DNA of 64,000 nucleotides from Asaia bogorensis_B (GTDB lineage Bacteria; Pseudomonadota; Alphaproteobacteria; Acetobacterales; Acetobacteraceae): assembly GCF_900465315.1 (NCBI RefSeq), contig NZ_UBIX01000005.1; one strand, 5' to 3'. How positions within the stretch are numbered: position 1 is the first letter of the stretch; every line of letters begins with the position of its first letter. Both the position numbers and the translations under genes were made by a program. The notes beneath the pieces are model-generated. The model had not been told where the DNA came from, did no database searches, and saw only the letters and a program-made list of their open reading frames with translations. Below are positions 35,779 to 44,857 of this stretch, piece after piece.

Positions 35779-37071
35779 TCAGTTTTCAGCCAGAACCTGA
35801 CGGCTTGCGCGTACCTTGGTCACGCGGCGCTGCTCCATTTCCACCACCTCGAACAGCCAGCCCGCGAAAACCACCTTGTCACCCTTGGCGGGGACGCGGC
35901 GCAGCAGGGCAAGAATGGCCCCGGCTAGCGTATGATAACTGCCTGCAGCCGGCAGATCGGGCAGATCCAGCACCGAGCGCACCTCATCGGCAGGCATGAA
36001 ACCATCGAGCACATATTCATCACGCTGCTGCGGATTTTCGCGCTCGGTCTTGTTCTTCTCAGCACTTTCATCGCCCACGATCGCCTCGAAGATATCAGAC
36101 GGTGTCACGATGCCCTCGAATGAGCCGTATTCATCCAGCACGAAAGCAATGCCGAGACGCTCGCCGCGCATCCGCTCGATCATGTCCTGAGCCGTGAGGC
36201 TATCGGGTACAACGATAGGCTGGCGCAGGGCCGCTTCAATGGAGATGGGCAGACCCTGGAGCAGACGATCCATCAGGTCCTTGGCCAGCACCACACCCAC
36301 AGGATGATCCACATCGCCCTCACAGACGAGGATACGCGTGTAGGTGGACTGGCGCAGCTTCACGATCAGTGCATCGCGGCTTGCGTGCCGGTCGACCCAG
36401 AACAACTCGTTACGCGGGGTCATGATGGCGCGAACAGGGCGATCAGCCAGACGGAGCAGGCGCTCGATCATGATTCGCTCTTCAGTCTCCAGCACCCCGG
36501 CCTGGGCACCTTCCGCCAGAATGGCGCGCAGCTCCTCCTCGGTAATGGCGGCACGGGTCAGGCCACCCACCCCGAATACGCGCAGCACGAGGTTCGATGT
36601 TCCGCTCAGCAGGGCCACGATAGGGCGCGAGATGGTCAGCAGGGCAGAGAGGATGAAGGAAAGCCGTGCCGCTATTTTTTCGGGCTGCTGAAGCGCCAGT
36701 TGCTTGGGCACGAGTTCGCCGAACACCAGCATGGCGAAGGTAATGGCCATCACCACAATGCCGATCGACAACTCATTGGCGAAGGGCCGCAGCATGTCGC
36801 TGCGTCGTATCAGCAGGGCCAGATCCTCTTCAATCTGGCTGCCGCCGAAGGCGCCTTCGAGAATCGAGACAAGCGTCATGCCGATCTGCACGGTGGGCAG
36901 GAAGGCATGCGGCTCATCAGCCAGACGCAACGCCCGCTCTGCGCCACGTACCCCACGCTTGACCAGCGCCGCAAGCCGCGGCCGCTTGGCCGAGATCAGT
37001 GCCATTTCGCCCATGGCGAAAATGCTGTTCAGGGCAATGAGAAGACAGATGACCAGAATGGGGGTGAGCAT
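35779..37071 (-). CDS. CNNM/CorC-type hemolysin-family protein (DUF21-CBS)
   Basis: 430 residues: DUF21 membrane domain (about 1-190) starting ILVICLLIALNSIFAMGEMA, with the ALISAKRPRLAALVKRGVRG hallmark and several helices, then a CBS pair (MTPRNELFWVDRHASRDALI and LDEYGSFEGIVTPSDIFEAI) and a C-terminal CorC_HlyC domain. The family is linked to magnesium/cobalt efflux or divalent cation homeostasis. Hairpin sequence lies just upstream of its start, between it and hpnH. Confidence 0.9.
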   Translation of the reverse strand: MLTPILVICLLIALNSIFAMGEMALISAKRPRLAALVKRGVRGAERALRLADEPHAFLPTVQIGMTLVSILEGAFGGSQIEEDLALLIRRSDMLRPFANELSIGIVVMAITFAMLVFGELVPKQLALQQPEKIAARLSFILSALLTISRPIVALLSGTSNLVLRVFGVGGLTRAAITEEELRAILAEGAQAGVLETEERIMIERLLRLADRPVRAIMTPRNELFWVDRHASRDALIVKLRQSTYTRILVCEGDVDHPVGVVLAKDLMDRLLQGLPISIEAALRQPIVVPDSLTAQDMIERMRGERLGIAFVLDEYGSFEGIVTPSDIFEAIVGDESAEKNKTERENPQQRDEYVLDGFMPADEVRSVLDLPDLPAAGSYHTLAGAILALLRRVPAKGDKVVFAGWLFEVVEMEQRRVTKVRASRQVLAEN

Positions 37072-37095
37072 GGTGCCCTTCGTTCAGAGAAAAAG

Positions 37096-37130
37096 AAAAG
37101 GCGGACATACACATCGTATGTCCGCCCTTT
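37096..37130 (-). terminator. Intrinsic terminator downstream of hpnH
   Basis: Arms GGCGGACATAC (37100-37110) and GTATGTCCGCC (37116-37126) with a 5-base loop; on the minus strand the stem is followed by TTTTCTTTTTC. This should end the hpnH message shortly before the CNNM gene starts. Confidence 0.75.
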
Positions 37131-37216
37131 CAGGATAAGGCGCTCATGCCTGTCTTGACCAGTATGCCGGGCATGGTTGCCCTGCCCTGCAAAGGATGGT
37201 CCGGGTGCAAGGCCCT

Positions 37217-38404
37217 TTAGTCAGCGGCGTCAGCGACCTCGACCGGCTTTTCCTCAGCCTTGTGGACGCGCACACGCGGGCCACGAGCCGGCTTGCGGGA
37301 TTCGAGCAGGGTCACCTGTTCGGCCACCTGAGCCTCGTACTTGTATTCCGCCGGGCGCTGGTTCTCGAGCGAGATCTCGGGGACCATCGGCTTTTCGGTT
37401 TCAGGGCCGAACAGCGCGACCTTCGCAATGTGCCAGGGGCGCTTGACTGCATCCATGACAGCTGTGGATTCGTAGCCTGAATGAACCATGCAATCGGCGC
37501 ATTTTTCATAGGCGCCGGTGCCATACTGTTCCCAGGCCGTGTCGTCCATCAGCTCCTTGAACGTCTTGGCATAGCCTTCGCCCAGCAGGTAGCAGGGACG
37601 CTGCCAGCCAAAAACGGTACGAAGGGGCTTGCCCCAGGGCGTGCAATGATAATTCTCGTTGCCAGCCAGGAAGTTCAGGAAGAGCGGCGACTGCGTGAAG
37701 CGCCATTTCTTGCCCTTGCCCAGACGGAAGATGTCACGGAAGAGCTGCTTGGTCTTCTGGCGGTTCAGGAAGTGCTCCTGATCGGGTGCACGCTCATAGG
37801 CATAACCCGGTGCCGTCATGACGCCGTCGACGCCAAGCGCCATGACCTCATCGAAGAACCGCGCCACGCGTTCGGGCTGAGCACCGTCGAACAGCGTGCA
37901 GTTGATCGAGACGCGGAAGCCGCGCTCCTTGGCCTTGCGGATGGCTGCGACCGCGCGCTCATACACACCTTCCTGGCAGACGGACGAGTCGTGCATCGCC
38001 TTGTCGCCATCGAGATGGATATCCCACGAGAAGAACGGGTTCGGCTCATAATCGTCGAGCTTCTTCTCGAGCAGAAGACCGTTCGTGCAGAGATAAACGT
38101 ATTTCTTGCGCGCCGTCAGACCCTTGACGATCTCGGGCATCTCCTTGTGCAGGAGAGGCTCACCGCCGGCGATGGCGATGACAGGGGCGTCGGCTTCGGC
38201 ATCGGCATCCAGACATTCCTGCAGGCTTAGGCGCTGGTTCAGGATCTGAGCCGGATAATCGATCTTGCCGCAACCCGCGCAGGCAAGGTTACAGCGAAAC
38301 AGGGGTTCGAGCATCAGAACGAGCGGATAGCGCTTGCGACCCAGAAGATGCTGCTTGACCACATAGCGCCCGACACGGACGGCCTGCATCAATGGAACGG
38401 CCAT
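37217..38404 (-). CDS. hpnH: Adenosylhopane synthase, HpnH (radical SAM)
   Basis: Radical SAM enzyme that attaches the 5'-deoxyadenosyl group to diploptene to give adenosylhopane, the first step of side-chain building (known for the family). 395 residues; the cluster cysteines are C38, C42 and C45 in RCNLACAGCGKIDYP, with IAGGEPLLHKEMPEI and CTNGLLLEKKLDDYEPNPFF following. Family-specific blocks FLNFLAGNENYHCTPWGKPL and MVHSGYESTA are visible. It faces away from hpnM, with 544 bases between the starts. Confidence 0.95.
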   Translation of the reverse strand: MAVPLMQAVRVGRYVVKQHLLGRKRYPLVLMLEPLFRCNLACAGCGKIDYPAQILNQRLSLQECLDADAEADAPVIAIAGGEPLLHKEMPEIVKGLTARKKYVYLCTNGLLLEKKLDDYEPNPFFSWDIHLDGDKAMHDSSVCQEGVYERAVAAIRKAKERGFRVSINCTLFDGAQPERVARFFDEVMALGVDGVMTAPGYAYERAPDQEHFLNRQKTKQLFRDIFRLGKGKKWRFTQSPLFLNFLAGNENYHCTPWGKPLRTVFGWQRPCYLLGEGYAKTFKELMDDTAWEQYGTGAYEKCADCMVHSGYESTAVMDAVKRPWHIAKVALFGPETEKPMVPEISLENQRPAEYKYEAQVAEQVTLLESRKPARGPRVRVHKAEEKPVEVADAAD

Positions 38405-38486
38405 GTAACTCTATGCTCCTACACCAGGTGACAGGCTCTGACAGCGCAGGAAAAAGCGCCGTGACCCTGCCACTCAGACGTCATAT

Positions 38487-38513
38487 GTTGAGACCCGTTG
38501 GCGTTGAGACCCG
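38487..38513. repeat. Tandem 11-base direct repeat upstream of hpnH
   Basis: GTTGAGACCCG occurs twice with start-to-start spacing of 16 bases, 83 bases upstream of the hpnH start codon. A possible binding site for a dimeric regulator; there is no direct evidence. Confidence 0.4.
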
Positions 38514-38596
38514 CCGGTTCTTATGGATCCGAAAGAAATAAACATCGGAATTATGACAGGCGTGCCAGACCCGATACAAGACCTGAAACGAGACGA

Positions 38597-38632
38597 ACGG
38601 GACGGTAAAACGTGGCCTATACACCGTCCCGT
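38597..38632. promoter_or_regulatory. Long inverted repeat in the hpnH-hpnM region
   Basis: ACGGGACGGT (38597-38606) and ACCGTCCCGT (38623-38632), perfect arms separated by 16 bases. It lacks a following T-run on either strand. It could be an operator, a transcription attenuator or an RNA structure in the hpnM leader. Confidence 0.45.
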
Positions 38633-38948
38633 GGTCCCATCTCAACATCTGCGACGTTTCATTGCACAGGCTGTGTCATTTTGGCGACATCACAACGTAA
38701 TGACTAACCAAATTTTAAGCTGAAACAAGTTGCGCAACTCCAAACGATGCGCTCATTCCCACGCACCGTTACTGGAGAAGAGTGGCAAGATTGCACTTTT
38801 CGACATTATGTCGGACATATGCCCGCGTGGTCAGGCTTCTGATGACTTGTAATTGATATGAGCCATCCCAGTTTTCCGACTACGGATCCAGATATATGTC
38901 GATCCCGCCGCGCAGGCCTGTCGCGCGGGAAGATTTTGAGGACGCAGC

Positions 38949-39647
38949 ATGACACAGCTTACCAGCAGAACGATCAAAGCCGCCTCAGTCCGGCGCCGCA
39001 AAGGAACTGCGTCCTGTTACGCGGCCCTCGGTGTTCTGGCCCTTCTCTCGGCACCGGTCGCCTCTGCTGCGCTGATCACGCCCGCTCTTGCCCAGACGGC
39101 GGCACCATCATCGACAGCCATCGCGCCGATCAACGATCTTTATGCGGCTCTCGGCCAGATCCAGGCACCGTCCAGCGGCTCCAACGAGGCGCGAGCGCAG
39201 ATCATGGCCCCCGTTATCGACAAGGTCTTCGACCTGTCGACTGTCCTGCACAACTCGATTGGCATGCGCTACACCACCCTCTCGGCCGATGAGCAGACGA
39301 AACTTCTTGCTGCTTTTCGTCAGTTCACCATCGCGCGCTATGTGTCGAGCTTCAAACAGGGCGGCGAAGCGAAGTTCACCGTCAGCCCCACCACGCGACC
39401 CGCACCCACGGGCGGCAGCACGCTCGTCAACACGACGATTGGCGATGGCTCCGATACGGCCACTGCTATCAATTATGTCATGATGCCCTCTGGCGGCGGT
39501 TATCGCATCGTCGATATCCTGCTGAATGGCCATATCAGCCAGGTTGCCGCCCAGCGTGCCGATTTCAGCTCGACCCTCGCCCGTGGCGGTGCAGATGCTT
39601 TGGTGACCTTGCTTAACCGCAAGACTGCAAAGTTCATGAACAACTAA
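38949..39647 (+). CDS. hpnM: HpnM, MlaC-like hopanoid-associated periplasmic protein
   Basis: 232 residues. A long signal region (residues about 1-48, with a twin positive N-terminus and cleavage near PALAQT) precedes an MlaC/Ttg2-like domain: IMAPVIDKVFDLSTVLHNSI, LSADEQTKLLAAFRQFTIAR, YVSSFKQGGEAKF and YRIVDILLNGHISQVAAQRA. MlaC proteins carry phospholipid in the periplasm; HpnM is presumed to carry or stabilise hopanoids. First gene of the plus-strand hopanoid group. Confidence 0.88.
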   Translation: MTQLTSRTIKAASVRRRKGTASCYAALGVLALLSAPVASAALITPALAQTAAPSSTAIAPINDLYAALGQIQAPSSGSNEARAQIMAPVIDKVFDLSTVLHNSIGMRYTTLSADEQTKLLAAFRQFTIARYVSSFKQGGEAKFTVSPTTRPAPTGGSTLVNTTIGDGSDTATAINYVMMPSGGGYRIVDILLNGHISQVAAQRADFSSTLARGGADALVTLLNRKTAKFMNN

Positions 39648-39701
39648 GATGCGCTGTCGGCCGCAAGAGATGGAAGCTCCCGGAAAGGGCAGAGGTGTCG
39701 T

Positions 39702-40907
39702 TTGCTTCGAGCCCTGACCTGGGCCAGCGCTCTCGACGTGCTGGGCTATGCCTCAGCCTGTCTTGCCGTGGCCGGCTGCACACAATCTGTCATCGGTGCA
39801 GGCCTGATTGCTGCATTTCAACGTCGCGAGCGACGGACGCGCGCCCAGTCCGCGCCCTCTGAGCCTGGCTGGCCGCCTGTCACGGTGCTCAAACCCCTGC
39901 ACGGGGACGAGCCACTGCTCGAAGAGGCGCTGCGGAGCTTCTGCGAGCAGGATTATCCGCTGTATCAGGTCGTCTTCGGCGTCCAGCGCAGCGATGACCC
40001 TGCCATAGCTATCGTACAGCGCCTCCAGCAGGAATATCCGGACCTCGATCTGGACCTGGTGATCGATGGCACCCCTCACGGGACCAATCGCAAGATTGCC
40101 AATCTGATCAACATGTATCCCTCAGCGCGGCATGACATCCTGATCATCTCCGATTCCGATATCCATGTACGACAGGGCTATCTGAACGATATCGTTCTTG
40201 CCCTGTCGCCCCCCGGTATAGGACTTGTCACGACCCTCTATGCTGGTCTGGCGGCAACGCGCAGTGTGGTCCGCCAATTCGCGGCCAGTCAGATCAACCA
40301 TAATTTCATGCCAGGCGTCATGATGTCGCGCCTTCTCGGACGACAGGATTGCCTGGGTGCCACCATGGCATTCACCCGCACCACGCTCGAACGGATTGGT
40401 GGTCTGGCCGCGCTTGCAGAGCATGTGGCCGACGACGCCGTTCTGGGTCAGCTTGTCCGTGCAGACGGTCAGGAAATTGCGCTCGCTCGCTGCCTGACGT
40501 GGACAACGGTGGCCGAAGCCTCGACACGCGACATGATCGATCACGAGTTGCGTTGGGGCCGCACGGTCAAGAATGTCGAGCCCGTCGGCTATGGATTATC
40601 CGCCATCCAGCTTCCCCTGTTCTGGGCAAGCGTCACACTGGCCTGTTTCCAGGCCACTCTGTGGGCAGAAATCTTTTTCCTGGCCGTCTGGATGATCCGC
40701 AGTGCCACGGCCTTTTTCATAGACCGTCTGGTGGGGCAGTTCAGTGCGGCTGTCTATGCTCTTTTTCCCCTGCGTGAATGGCTCTCTGCTGCCATCATGG
40801 TGGGGAGCGCCAGAGGTCAAAAAGTGGAATGGCGTGGGCAGACGCTCCACATACGTCGCGCCGTGCCGGTGCCTCCGCCTGTGCAACCTGTCGAACCCGG
40901 CGATTAG
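39702..40907 (+). CDS. hpnI: HpnI, hopanoid glycosyltransferase
   Basis: Family 2 glycosyltransferase that adds N-acetylglucosamine to bacteriohopanetetrol (family knowledge). 401 residues: N-terminal membrane helix, VTVLKPLHGDEPLLEEALRS, FGVQRSDDPAIAIVQRLQQE, IISDSDIHVRQGYL (metal-binding DxD-like), CLGATMAFTRTTLERIGGL, DDAVLGQLV and a QxxRW-like HELRWGRTVKN, then C-terminal helices. The start is TTG at 39702 with a GAGG site upstream; no ATG fits. Confidence 0.9.
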   Translation: MLRALTWASALDVLGYASACLAVAGCTQSVIGAGLIAAFQRRERRTRAQSAPSEPGWPPVTVLKPLHGDEPLLEEALRSFCEQDYPLYQVVFGVQRSDDPAIAIVQRLQQEYPDLDLDLVIDGTPHGTNRKIANLINMYPSARHDILIISDSDIHVRQGYLNDIVLALSPPGIGLVTTLYAGLAATRSVVRQFAASQINHNFMPGVMMSRLLGRQDCLGATMAFTRTTLERIGGLAALAEHVADDAVLGQLVRADGQEIALARCLTWTTVAEASTRDMIDHELRWGRTVKNVEPVGYGLSAIQLPLFWASVTLACFQATLWAEIFFLAVWMIRSATAFFIDRLVGQFSAAVYALFPLREWLSAAIMVGSARGQKVEWRGQTLHIRRAVPVPPPVQPVEPGD

Positions 40908-41017
40908 ACTTTTTACTGTTTCCGCCCCATATGCTGGGGCATTCGTCAGGCAATACTGATTCTTTCACTCCCACGGGATCTTACGACCCGGCCGTTATTA
41001 CCGAGGAAGCCTTCATC

Positions 41018-42442
41018 ATGATGCGCACGCTGTTCCTTCAGCCCCCCTCCTTTGATGGTTTCGATGGCGGCGCCGGGTCGCGCTATCAGGCCAAGCGCGA
41101 AATCCGTTCCTTTTGGTTCCCGACCTGGCTGGCCCAGCCGGCTGCCATGGTCGAGGGCTCGCGCCTCATCGACGCCCCCCCGGCCGGTATGGGCATGGAG
41201 CCGATCCTCAAGGACGTGATGAATCGCGACCTGGTGGTGATGCACACCTCAACCCCGTCTTTCGCCTCAGACGTCCGCGTCGCGCAGATGCTGAAAGATG
41301 CCAACCCCAAGCTGATGATCGGCATGGTCGGTGCCAAGGTTGCCGTGCAGCCGGACGAGTCGATGGCCAAGGGCAGCCCGATCGATTTCGTGGCGCGCAA
41401 CGAGTTCGACTTCACGATCAAGGAAATTGCCGAAGGCCGCGACCTGAAGGACGTGGACGGCATCACCTGGCGCAACAAGGATGGCGAAATTATCGCCAAC
41501 CGTGACCGCGCCATGATCGAGGACATGGATTCCCTCCCCTTCGTGACGGAAGTCTACAAGCGCGACCTGAAGATCGAGGACTACTTCATCGGGTATCTGA
41601 TGCACCCGTACATCTCGATCTATACGGGCCGTGGCTGCAAGTCGCGCTGTACCTTCTGCCTGTGGCCGCAGACCGTGGGTGGCCATCGCTACCGCACGCG
41701 CAGCCCCGAGCACGTGGCTGCCGAAATCCGTCTCGCCAAGCAGTATTTCCCGCAGGTGAAGGAGTTCATGTTCGATGACGACACCTTCACCGATGACCTG
41801 CCCCGTGCAGAGGCCATCGCGCGTGAAATGGGCAAGCTGGGTGTCACCTGGTCGTGCAACGCCAAGGCGAACGTGCCTTATGAAACGCTCAAGATCATGA
41901 AGGAAAACGGGCTGCGCCTGCTTCTGGTCGGCTATGAAAGCGGCAATCAGCAGATCCTTCACAACATCAAGAAGGGTATGCGCGTTGAAGTGGCGCGCGA
42001 GTTCACCAAGAACTGCCACAAGCTGGGCATCAAGATTCACGGTACCTTCATCGTCGGCCTGCCTGGCGAGACGAAGGAGACCATTCAGGAAACCATCCAG
42101 TTCGCCCGCGAGATCAACCCGCACACGCTGCAGGTTTCGCTGGCAGCTCCCTATCCCGGCACCGCACTGCACAAGCAGGCCACCGAGAATGGCTGGTTCA
42201 ACGAAGCTGAAGCCGAACTGATTGACGAGAATGGCGTGCAGATTGCCCCGCTGCACTACCCGCATCTGTCGCACACCGAAATCTTCAACTCGGTTGAGGA
42301 ATTCTACCGCAAGTTCTACTTCCGTGCGCCGAAGATCGCCTCGATCGTCAACGAGATGGTCCGCAGCCCGCAGATGATGAAGCGCCGTCTGCGCGAGGGC
42401 GTGGAGTTCTTCCAGTTCCTCAAGGGCCGCAACGCCGCCTGA
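41018..42442 (+). CDS. hpnJ: HpnJ, radical SAM/B12 enzyme of hopanoid cyclitol ether formation
   Basis: 474 residues. An N-terminal B12-binding-like domain (TLFLQPPSFDGFDGGAGSRY onward) precedes a radical SAM core with CKSRCTFC (C207, C211, C214), followed by EFMFDDDTFTDDLPRAEAIA and VGYESGNQQILHNIKKGMRV. HpnJ is known to be needed to convert the amino-sugar-bearing hopanoid to the cyclitol ether. ATG 41018 (or the next, 41021) follows CGAGGAAG; an open frame running back to 40778 overlaps hpnI and is not translated from there. Confidence 0.92.
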   Translation: MMRTLFLQPPSFDGFDGGAGSRYQAKREIRSFWFPTWLAQPAAMVEGSRLIDAPPAGMGMEPILKDVMNRDLVVMHTSTPSFASDVRVAQMLKDANPKLMIGMVGAKVAVQPDESMAKGSPIDFVARNEFDFTIKEIAEGRDLKDVDGITWRNKDGEIIANRDRAMIEDMDSLPFVTEVYKRDLKIEDYFIGYLMHPYISIYTGRGCKSRCTFCLWPQTVGGHRYRTRSPEHVAAEIRLAKQYFPQVKEFMFDDDTFTDDLPRAEAIAREMGKLGVTWSCNAKANVPYETLKIMKENGLRLLLVGYESGNQQILHNIKKGMRVEVAREFTKNCHKLGIKIHGTFIVGLPGETKETIQETIQFAREINPHTLQVSLAAPYPGTALHKQATENGWFNEAEAELIDENGVQIAPLHYPHLSHTEIFNSVEEFYRKFYFRAPKIASIVNEMVRSPQMMKRRLREGVEFFQFLKGRNAA

Positions 42443-42465
42443 TCGCTCAGGCGTCGTTTACTCCC

Positions 42466-43323
42466 ATGCGTCGTCTGATTATCTCGGCCGATGATTTCGG
42501 CCTGAGTGAAGAGGTCAACGAAGCCATCGAGATCGCCCATCGTGACGGGTTGCTCTCGACGGCCAGCCTCATGGTTTCCGGCCCGGCCAGCATGGATGCC
42601 GTGCGCCGGGCCAGACGCCTGCCCAATCTGCGGGTCGGGCTTCATCTGGTGGTGATCGAGGGCGACACCGCCCTGCCCGGTGCCACCATACCGGCCATCG
42701 CCACCCCTGATGACCGCTTCGGCACGAGCCAGCTCGGCCTTGGCGTCTCCTATTTCTTCCGCCCTGCCGCGCGCCGGGCGCTATCCCGCGAGATCGAGGC
42801 CCAGTTTCGGGCTTTTCTGGCGTCAGGTCTCACCCTCGATCATGCCAATGCCCACAAGCACATGCATCTGCATCCCACCGTGGGGCGGCTTCTGATCGAG
42901 GCCGGGCAGCATTACGGCCTGCGCCATGTCCGGACACCCTGCGAGCCTCCCGCGCCTCTGGCTGCGGCAGAAACGCATTTCGATTCACTGGGTGCAGCGG
43001 CCTTGCGACGCTGGTGCAATGTCCTGCGCCATCAGATTGCCCGCGCCGGAATGAACACCAACGATCATTGCTTCGGACTGGCCTGGAGCGGACAGATGCG
43101 CGCCGGGCGCGTGGCGGGACTGATCCCGCATCTGCCCGAGGGACTGTCAGAACTCTATTTTCATCCGGCCCTGAGCCAGAATGACCTGCTGCACAGCCTC
43201 ATGCCGGATTACGACCAGAGCGGCGAGTTCGATGCCCTTGTGAGCCCGGAGCTTCGTCAGGCTGTGCACTCAGCCAATATCAGGCTGAGTGACTGGTCAG
43301 GACAGACACTCAACGCGGCCTGA
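42466..43323 (+). CDS. hpnK: HpnK, YdjC/ChbG-type deacetylase
   Basis: Removes the acetyl group from the N-acetylglucosaminyl hopanoid (family knowledge). 285 residues of the ChbG/HpnK polysaccharide deacetylase type: LIISADDFGLSEEVNEAIEI with the catalytic Asp pair, VGLHLVVIEG, LTLDHANAHKHMHLHPTVGR with the metal-binding His residues, and LYFHPAL near the C-terminus. It follows hpnJ by 23 bases and is the last hopanoid gene in the window. Confidence 0.9.
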   Translation: MRRLIISADDFGLSEEVNEAIEIAHRDGLLSTASLMVSGPASMDAVRRARRLPNLRVGLHLVVIEGDTALPGATIPAIATPDDRFGTSQLGLGVSYFFRPAARRALSREIEAQFRAFLASGLTLDHANAHKHMHLHPTVGRLLIEAGQHYGLRHVRTPCEPPAPLAAAETHFDSLGAAALRRWCNVLRHQIARAGMNTNDHCFGLAWSGQMRAGRVAGLIPHLPEGLSELYFHPALSQNDLLHSLMPDYDQSGEFDALVSPELRQAVHSANIRLSDWSGQTLNAA

Positions 43324-43370
43324 ACCGGTCGCGTCTGCGCCAGAACGGGCTGCTGTGCCCGCCTTACCGA

Positions 43371-43413
43371 CCGCCCCTTCCACAAAGCCGGTTCGGCTCC
43401 CCGGAAAGGGCGG
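43371..43413. terminator. Bidirectional terminator between hpnK and trxA
   Basis: Outer arms CCGCCCCTTCC (43371-43381) and GGAAAGGGCGG (43403-43413), with an inner AGCCG/CGGCT stem around 43386-43398. It lies between convergent gene ends. Confidence 0.55.
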
Positions 43414-43419
43414 GACGTT

Positions 43420-43746
43420 TCAGAGGGCGGAATCCACCCAGGCCTTCAGGGCGCTCTTGGGCAGGGCGCCGGTCTTCTGGGCGACAACTTCACCATTCTT
43501 GAAGACCATAAGAGTCGGGATGCTGCGAACGCCAAAGCGCGTCGGTGCCTCGGGGTTCTCGTCGATATTGATCTTGGCAACCGTCAGACGGCCCTTGTAC
43601 TCACCACCGATCTCGTCGAGCGCAGGAGCGATCATCTTGCACGGGCCACACCACTCCGCCCAGAAATCGACCAGCACGGGGCCTTCGGCCTGCAGCACAT
43701 CCTTGTCAAATCCGCTGTCGCTGACAGCAACGGTGTTCACGCTCAT
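43420..43746 (-). CDS. trxA: Thioredoxin
   Basis: 108 residues, cytoplasmic disulfide reductase. Active site WAEWCGPCKMIAP with C33 and C36, cis-Pro region GVRSIPTLMVFKNGEVV and C-terminal ALKAWVDSAL. In many alphaproteobacteria trxA follows addA; here two plus-strand genes lie between them. Confidence 0.95.
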   Translation of the reverse strand: MSVNTVAVSDSGFDKDVLQAEGPVLVDFWAEWCGPCKMIAPALDEIGGEYKGRLTVAKINIDENPEAPTRFGVRSIPTLMVFKNGEVVAQKTGALPKSALKAWVDSAL

Positions 43747-43918
43747 CTTGTTCTCCCATATGCCGGCGAGCCGTTACGGGCTCGCGTGAATGAGACATAT
43801 CAGCAGTTCGGCCGCAGCCTTCAAGAGCTAGTGAAGGTTGAAACACATCCTCTGGAGAAACACCGACGCAGCGGGGACGTTTTATTCAACAACGTCATCA
43901 TGTTACTGGAGGTTTTCC

Positions 43919-44857
43919 TTGGTCGCACAATCTGCTTTTCACAAGCTCTGGGTGGGGCTGCTCTGCAGTACAAGCGTGCTCGCCGCTATCCCCTCCGCCA
44001 TGGCGGAGTCTGCACCGGTCCAGCCTTTCACCCCGCTGAGCACACCAGCAACCCACCGTATTCTACCGGGCAAGATCGTCTTTTCGATGCTGGTCACCCC
44101 GGATCTGACCAAGGCACAGGTTTTCTATTCTCAACTCTTCGGCTGGAGCTTCCGTGCCGTTGGGGATGGCAAGATACCACGGGTCGAGATTCTTCAGGGT
44201 ACGCGGCCTATCGGAACAATGGTCGCCCATGCTCAGCTTCACCCTGCACGCGACACACCGTTCTGGATACCTTTCATCTCGACATCGGACACGGCGACCG
44301 TAGCTCGCGTAACCCGCAGACAACGGGGCAAGGTGTTGTTTGGTCCTCATCAGATCACCGGATTAGGCCAGACTGTTATCGTGTCCGACCCGCAACACGG
44401 CATCTATGCGGCGCTCAGCGCCCAAGCCGGTGATCCCGCCGATCAGCCGGGGGATCCCACTCTCAATACCTGGTCGTGGGCCACGCTGCTGGCGCCGAAC
44501 CCCAAGGAGGAGGCCGGGTATTATCAGCTCCTCTTCAACTACAAGGTCATGGCCGCGCCTGAAGCCGATAATGGCAGTCATTTTATCATTGCCTCGCAGG
44601 ACAAGGAACGAGCCAGCCTCAATACCCTCCCCGACGGCATGGAAGAAAGGGACCATGCCCGCTGGATCCAGTTCGTACAGGTCGGCAACACGGCTGACGC
44701 AGCCAACAGGGCAACCGCACTGGGTGGACAAGTTATTGTGCCCCCACACGTCGACAGGGATGGTGCGATCGTCGCGATCCTGTCTGATCCTTCAGGAGCC
44801 GTTTTTGGCGTCATCGAAGCCCAGAAAGATCTGCTGGAAATGGGGGCAGCTCAATGA
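43919..44857 (+). CDS. Exported two-domain VOC (glyoxalase/bleomycin-resistance fold) protein
   Basis: 312 residues from TTG 43919, which follows a strong GGAGG with seven-base spacing and directly opens a signal peptide (MVAQSAFHKLWVGLLCSTSV, cleavage near SAMAES). The mature protein has two VOC modules: KIVFSMLVTPDLTKAQVFYS (first) with FGWSFRAVGDG, and a second from about residue 186 (NTWSWATLLAPNPKEEAGYY) with WIQFVQVGNTADAANRATAL and VAILSDPSGAVFGVIE. Few VOC proteins are secreted; cytoplasmic glyoxalases do not carry such a signal. The next gene, a lipoprotein, overlaps by four bases. Substrate and metal ligands are not assigned. A longer ATG frame at 43838 exists but lacks the ribosome site. 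Confidence 0.8.
   Translation: MVAQSAFHKLWVGLLCSTSVLAAIPSAMAESAPVQPFTPLSTPATHRILPGKIVFSMLVTPDLTKAQVFYSQLFGWSFRAVGDGKIPRVEILQGTRPIGTMVAHAQLHPARDTPFWIPFISTSDTATVARVTRRQRGKVLFGPHQITGLGQTVIVSDPQHGIYAALSAQAGDPADQPGDPTLNTWSWATLLAPNPKEEAGYYQLLFNYKVMAAPEADNGSHFIIASQDKERASLNTLPDGMEERDHARWIQFVQVGNTADAANRATALGGQVIVPPHVDRDGAIVAILSDPSGAVFGVIEAQKDLLEMGAAQ

Larger units (their letters stand above)
38405..38948. promoter_or_regulatory. hpnH-hpnM divergent intergenic region
   Basis: 544 bases without a convincing gene. It should hold promoters for both halves of the hopanoid cluster. Features: an 11-base direct repeat GTTGAGACCCG at 38487-38497 and 38503-38513 (16-base period, suggesting a regulator contacting successive turns), and a perfect 10-base inverted repeat ACGGGACGGT/ACCGTCCCGT at 38597-38606 and 38623-38632. 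A frame of 66 codons at 38523 lacks family resemblance and a good ribosome site. Confidence 0.5.

Noticed and set aside
38523..38723. 66-codon frame in the hpnH-hpnM region
   Set aside because: Covers the inverted repeat, lacks a ribosome site and family resemblance.
40778..41017. Extended N-terminus for hpnJ
   Set aside because: It overlaps the hpnI end in another frame; the proper start follows a CGAGGAAG site and matches the HpnJ family start.
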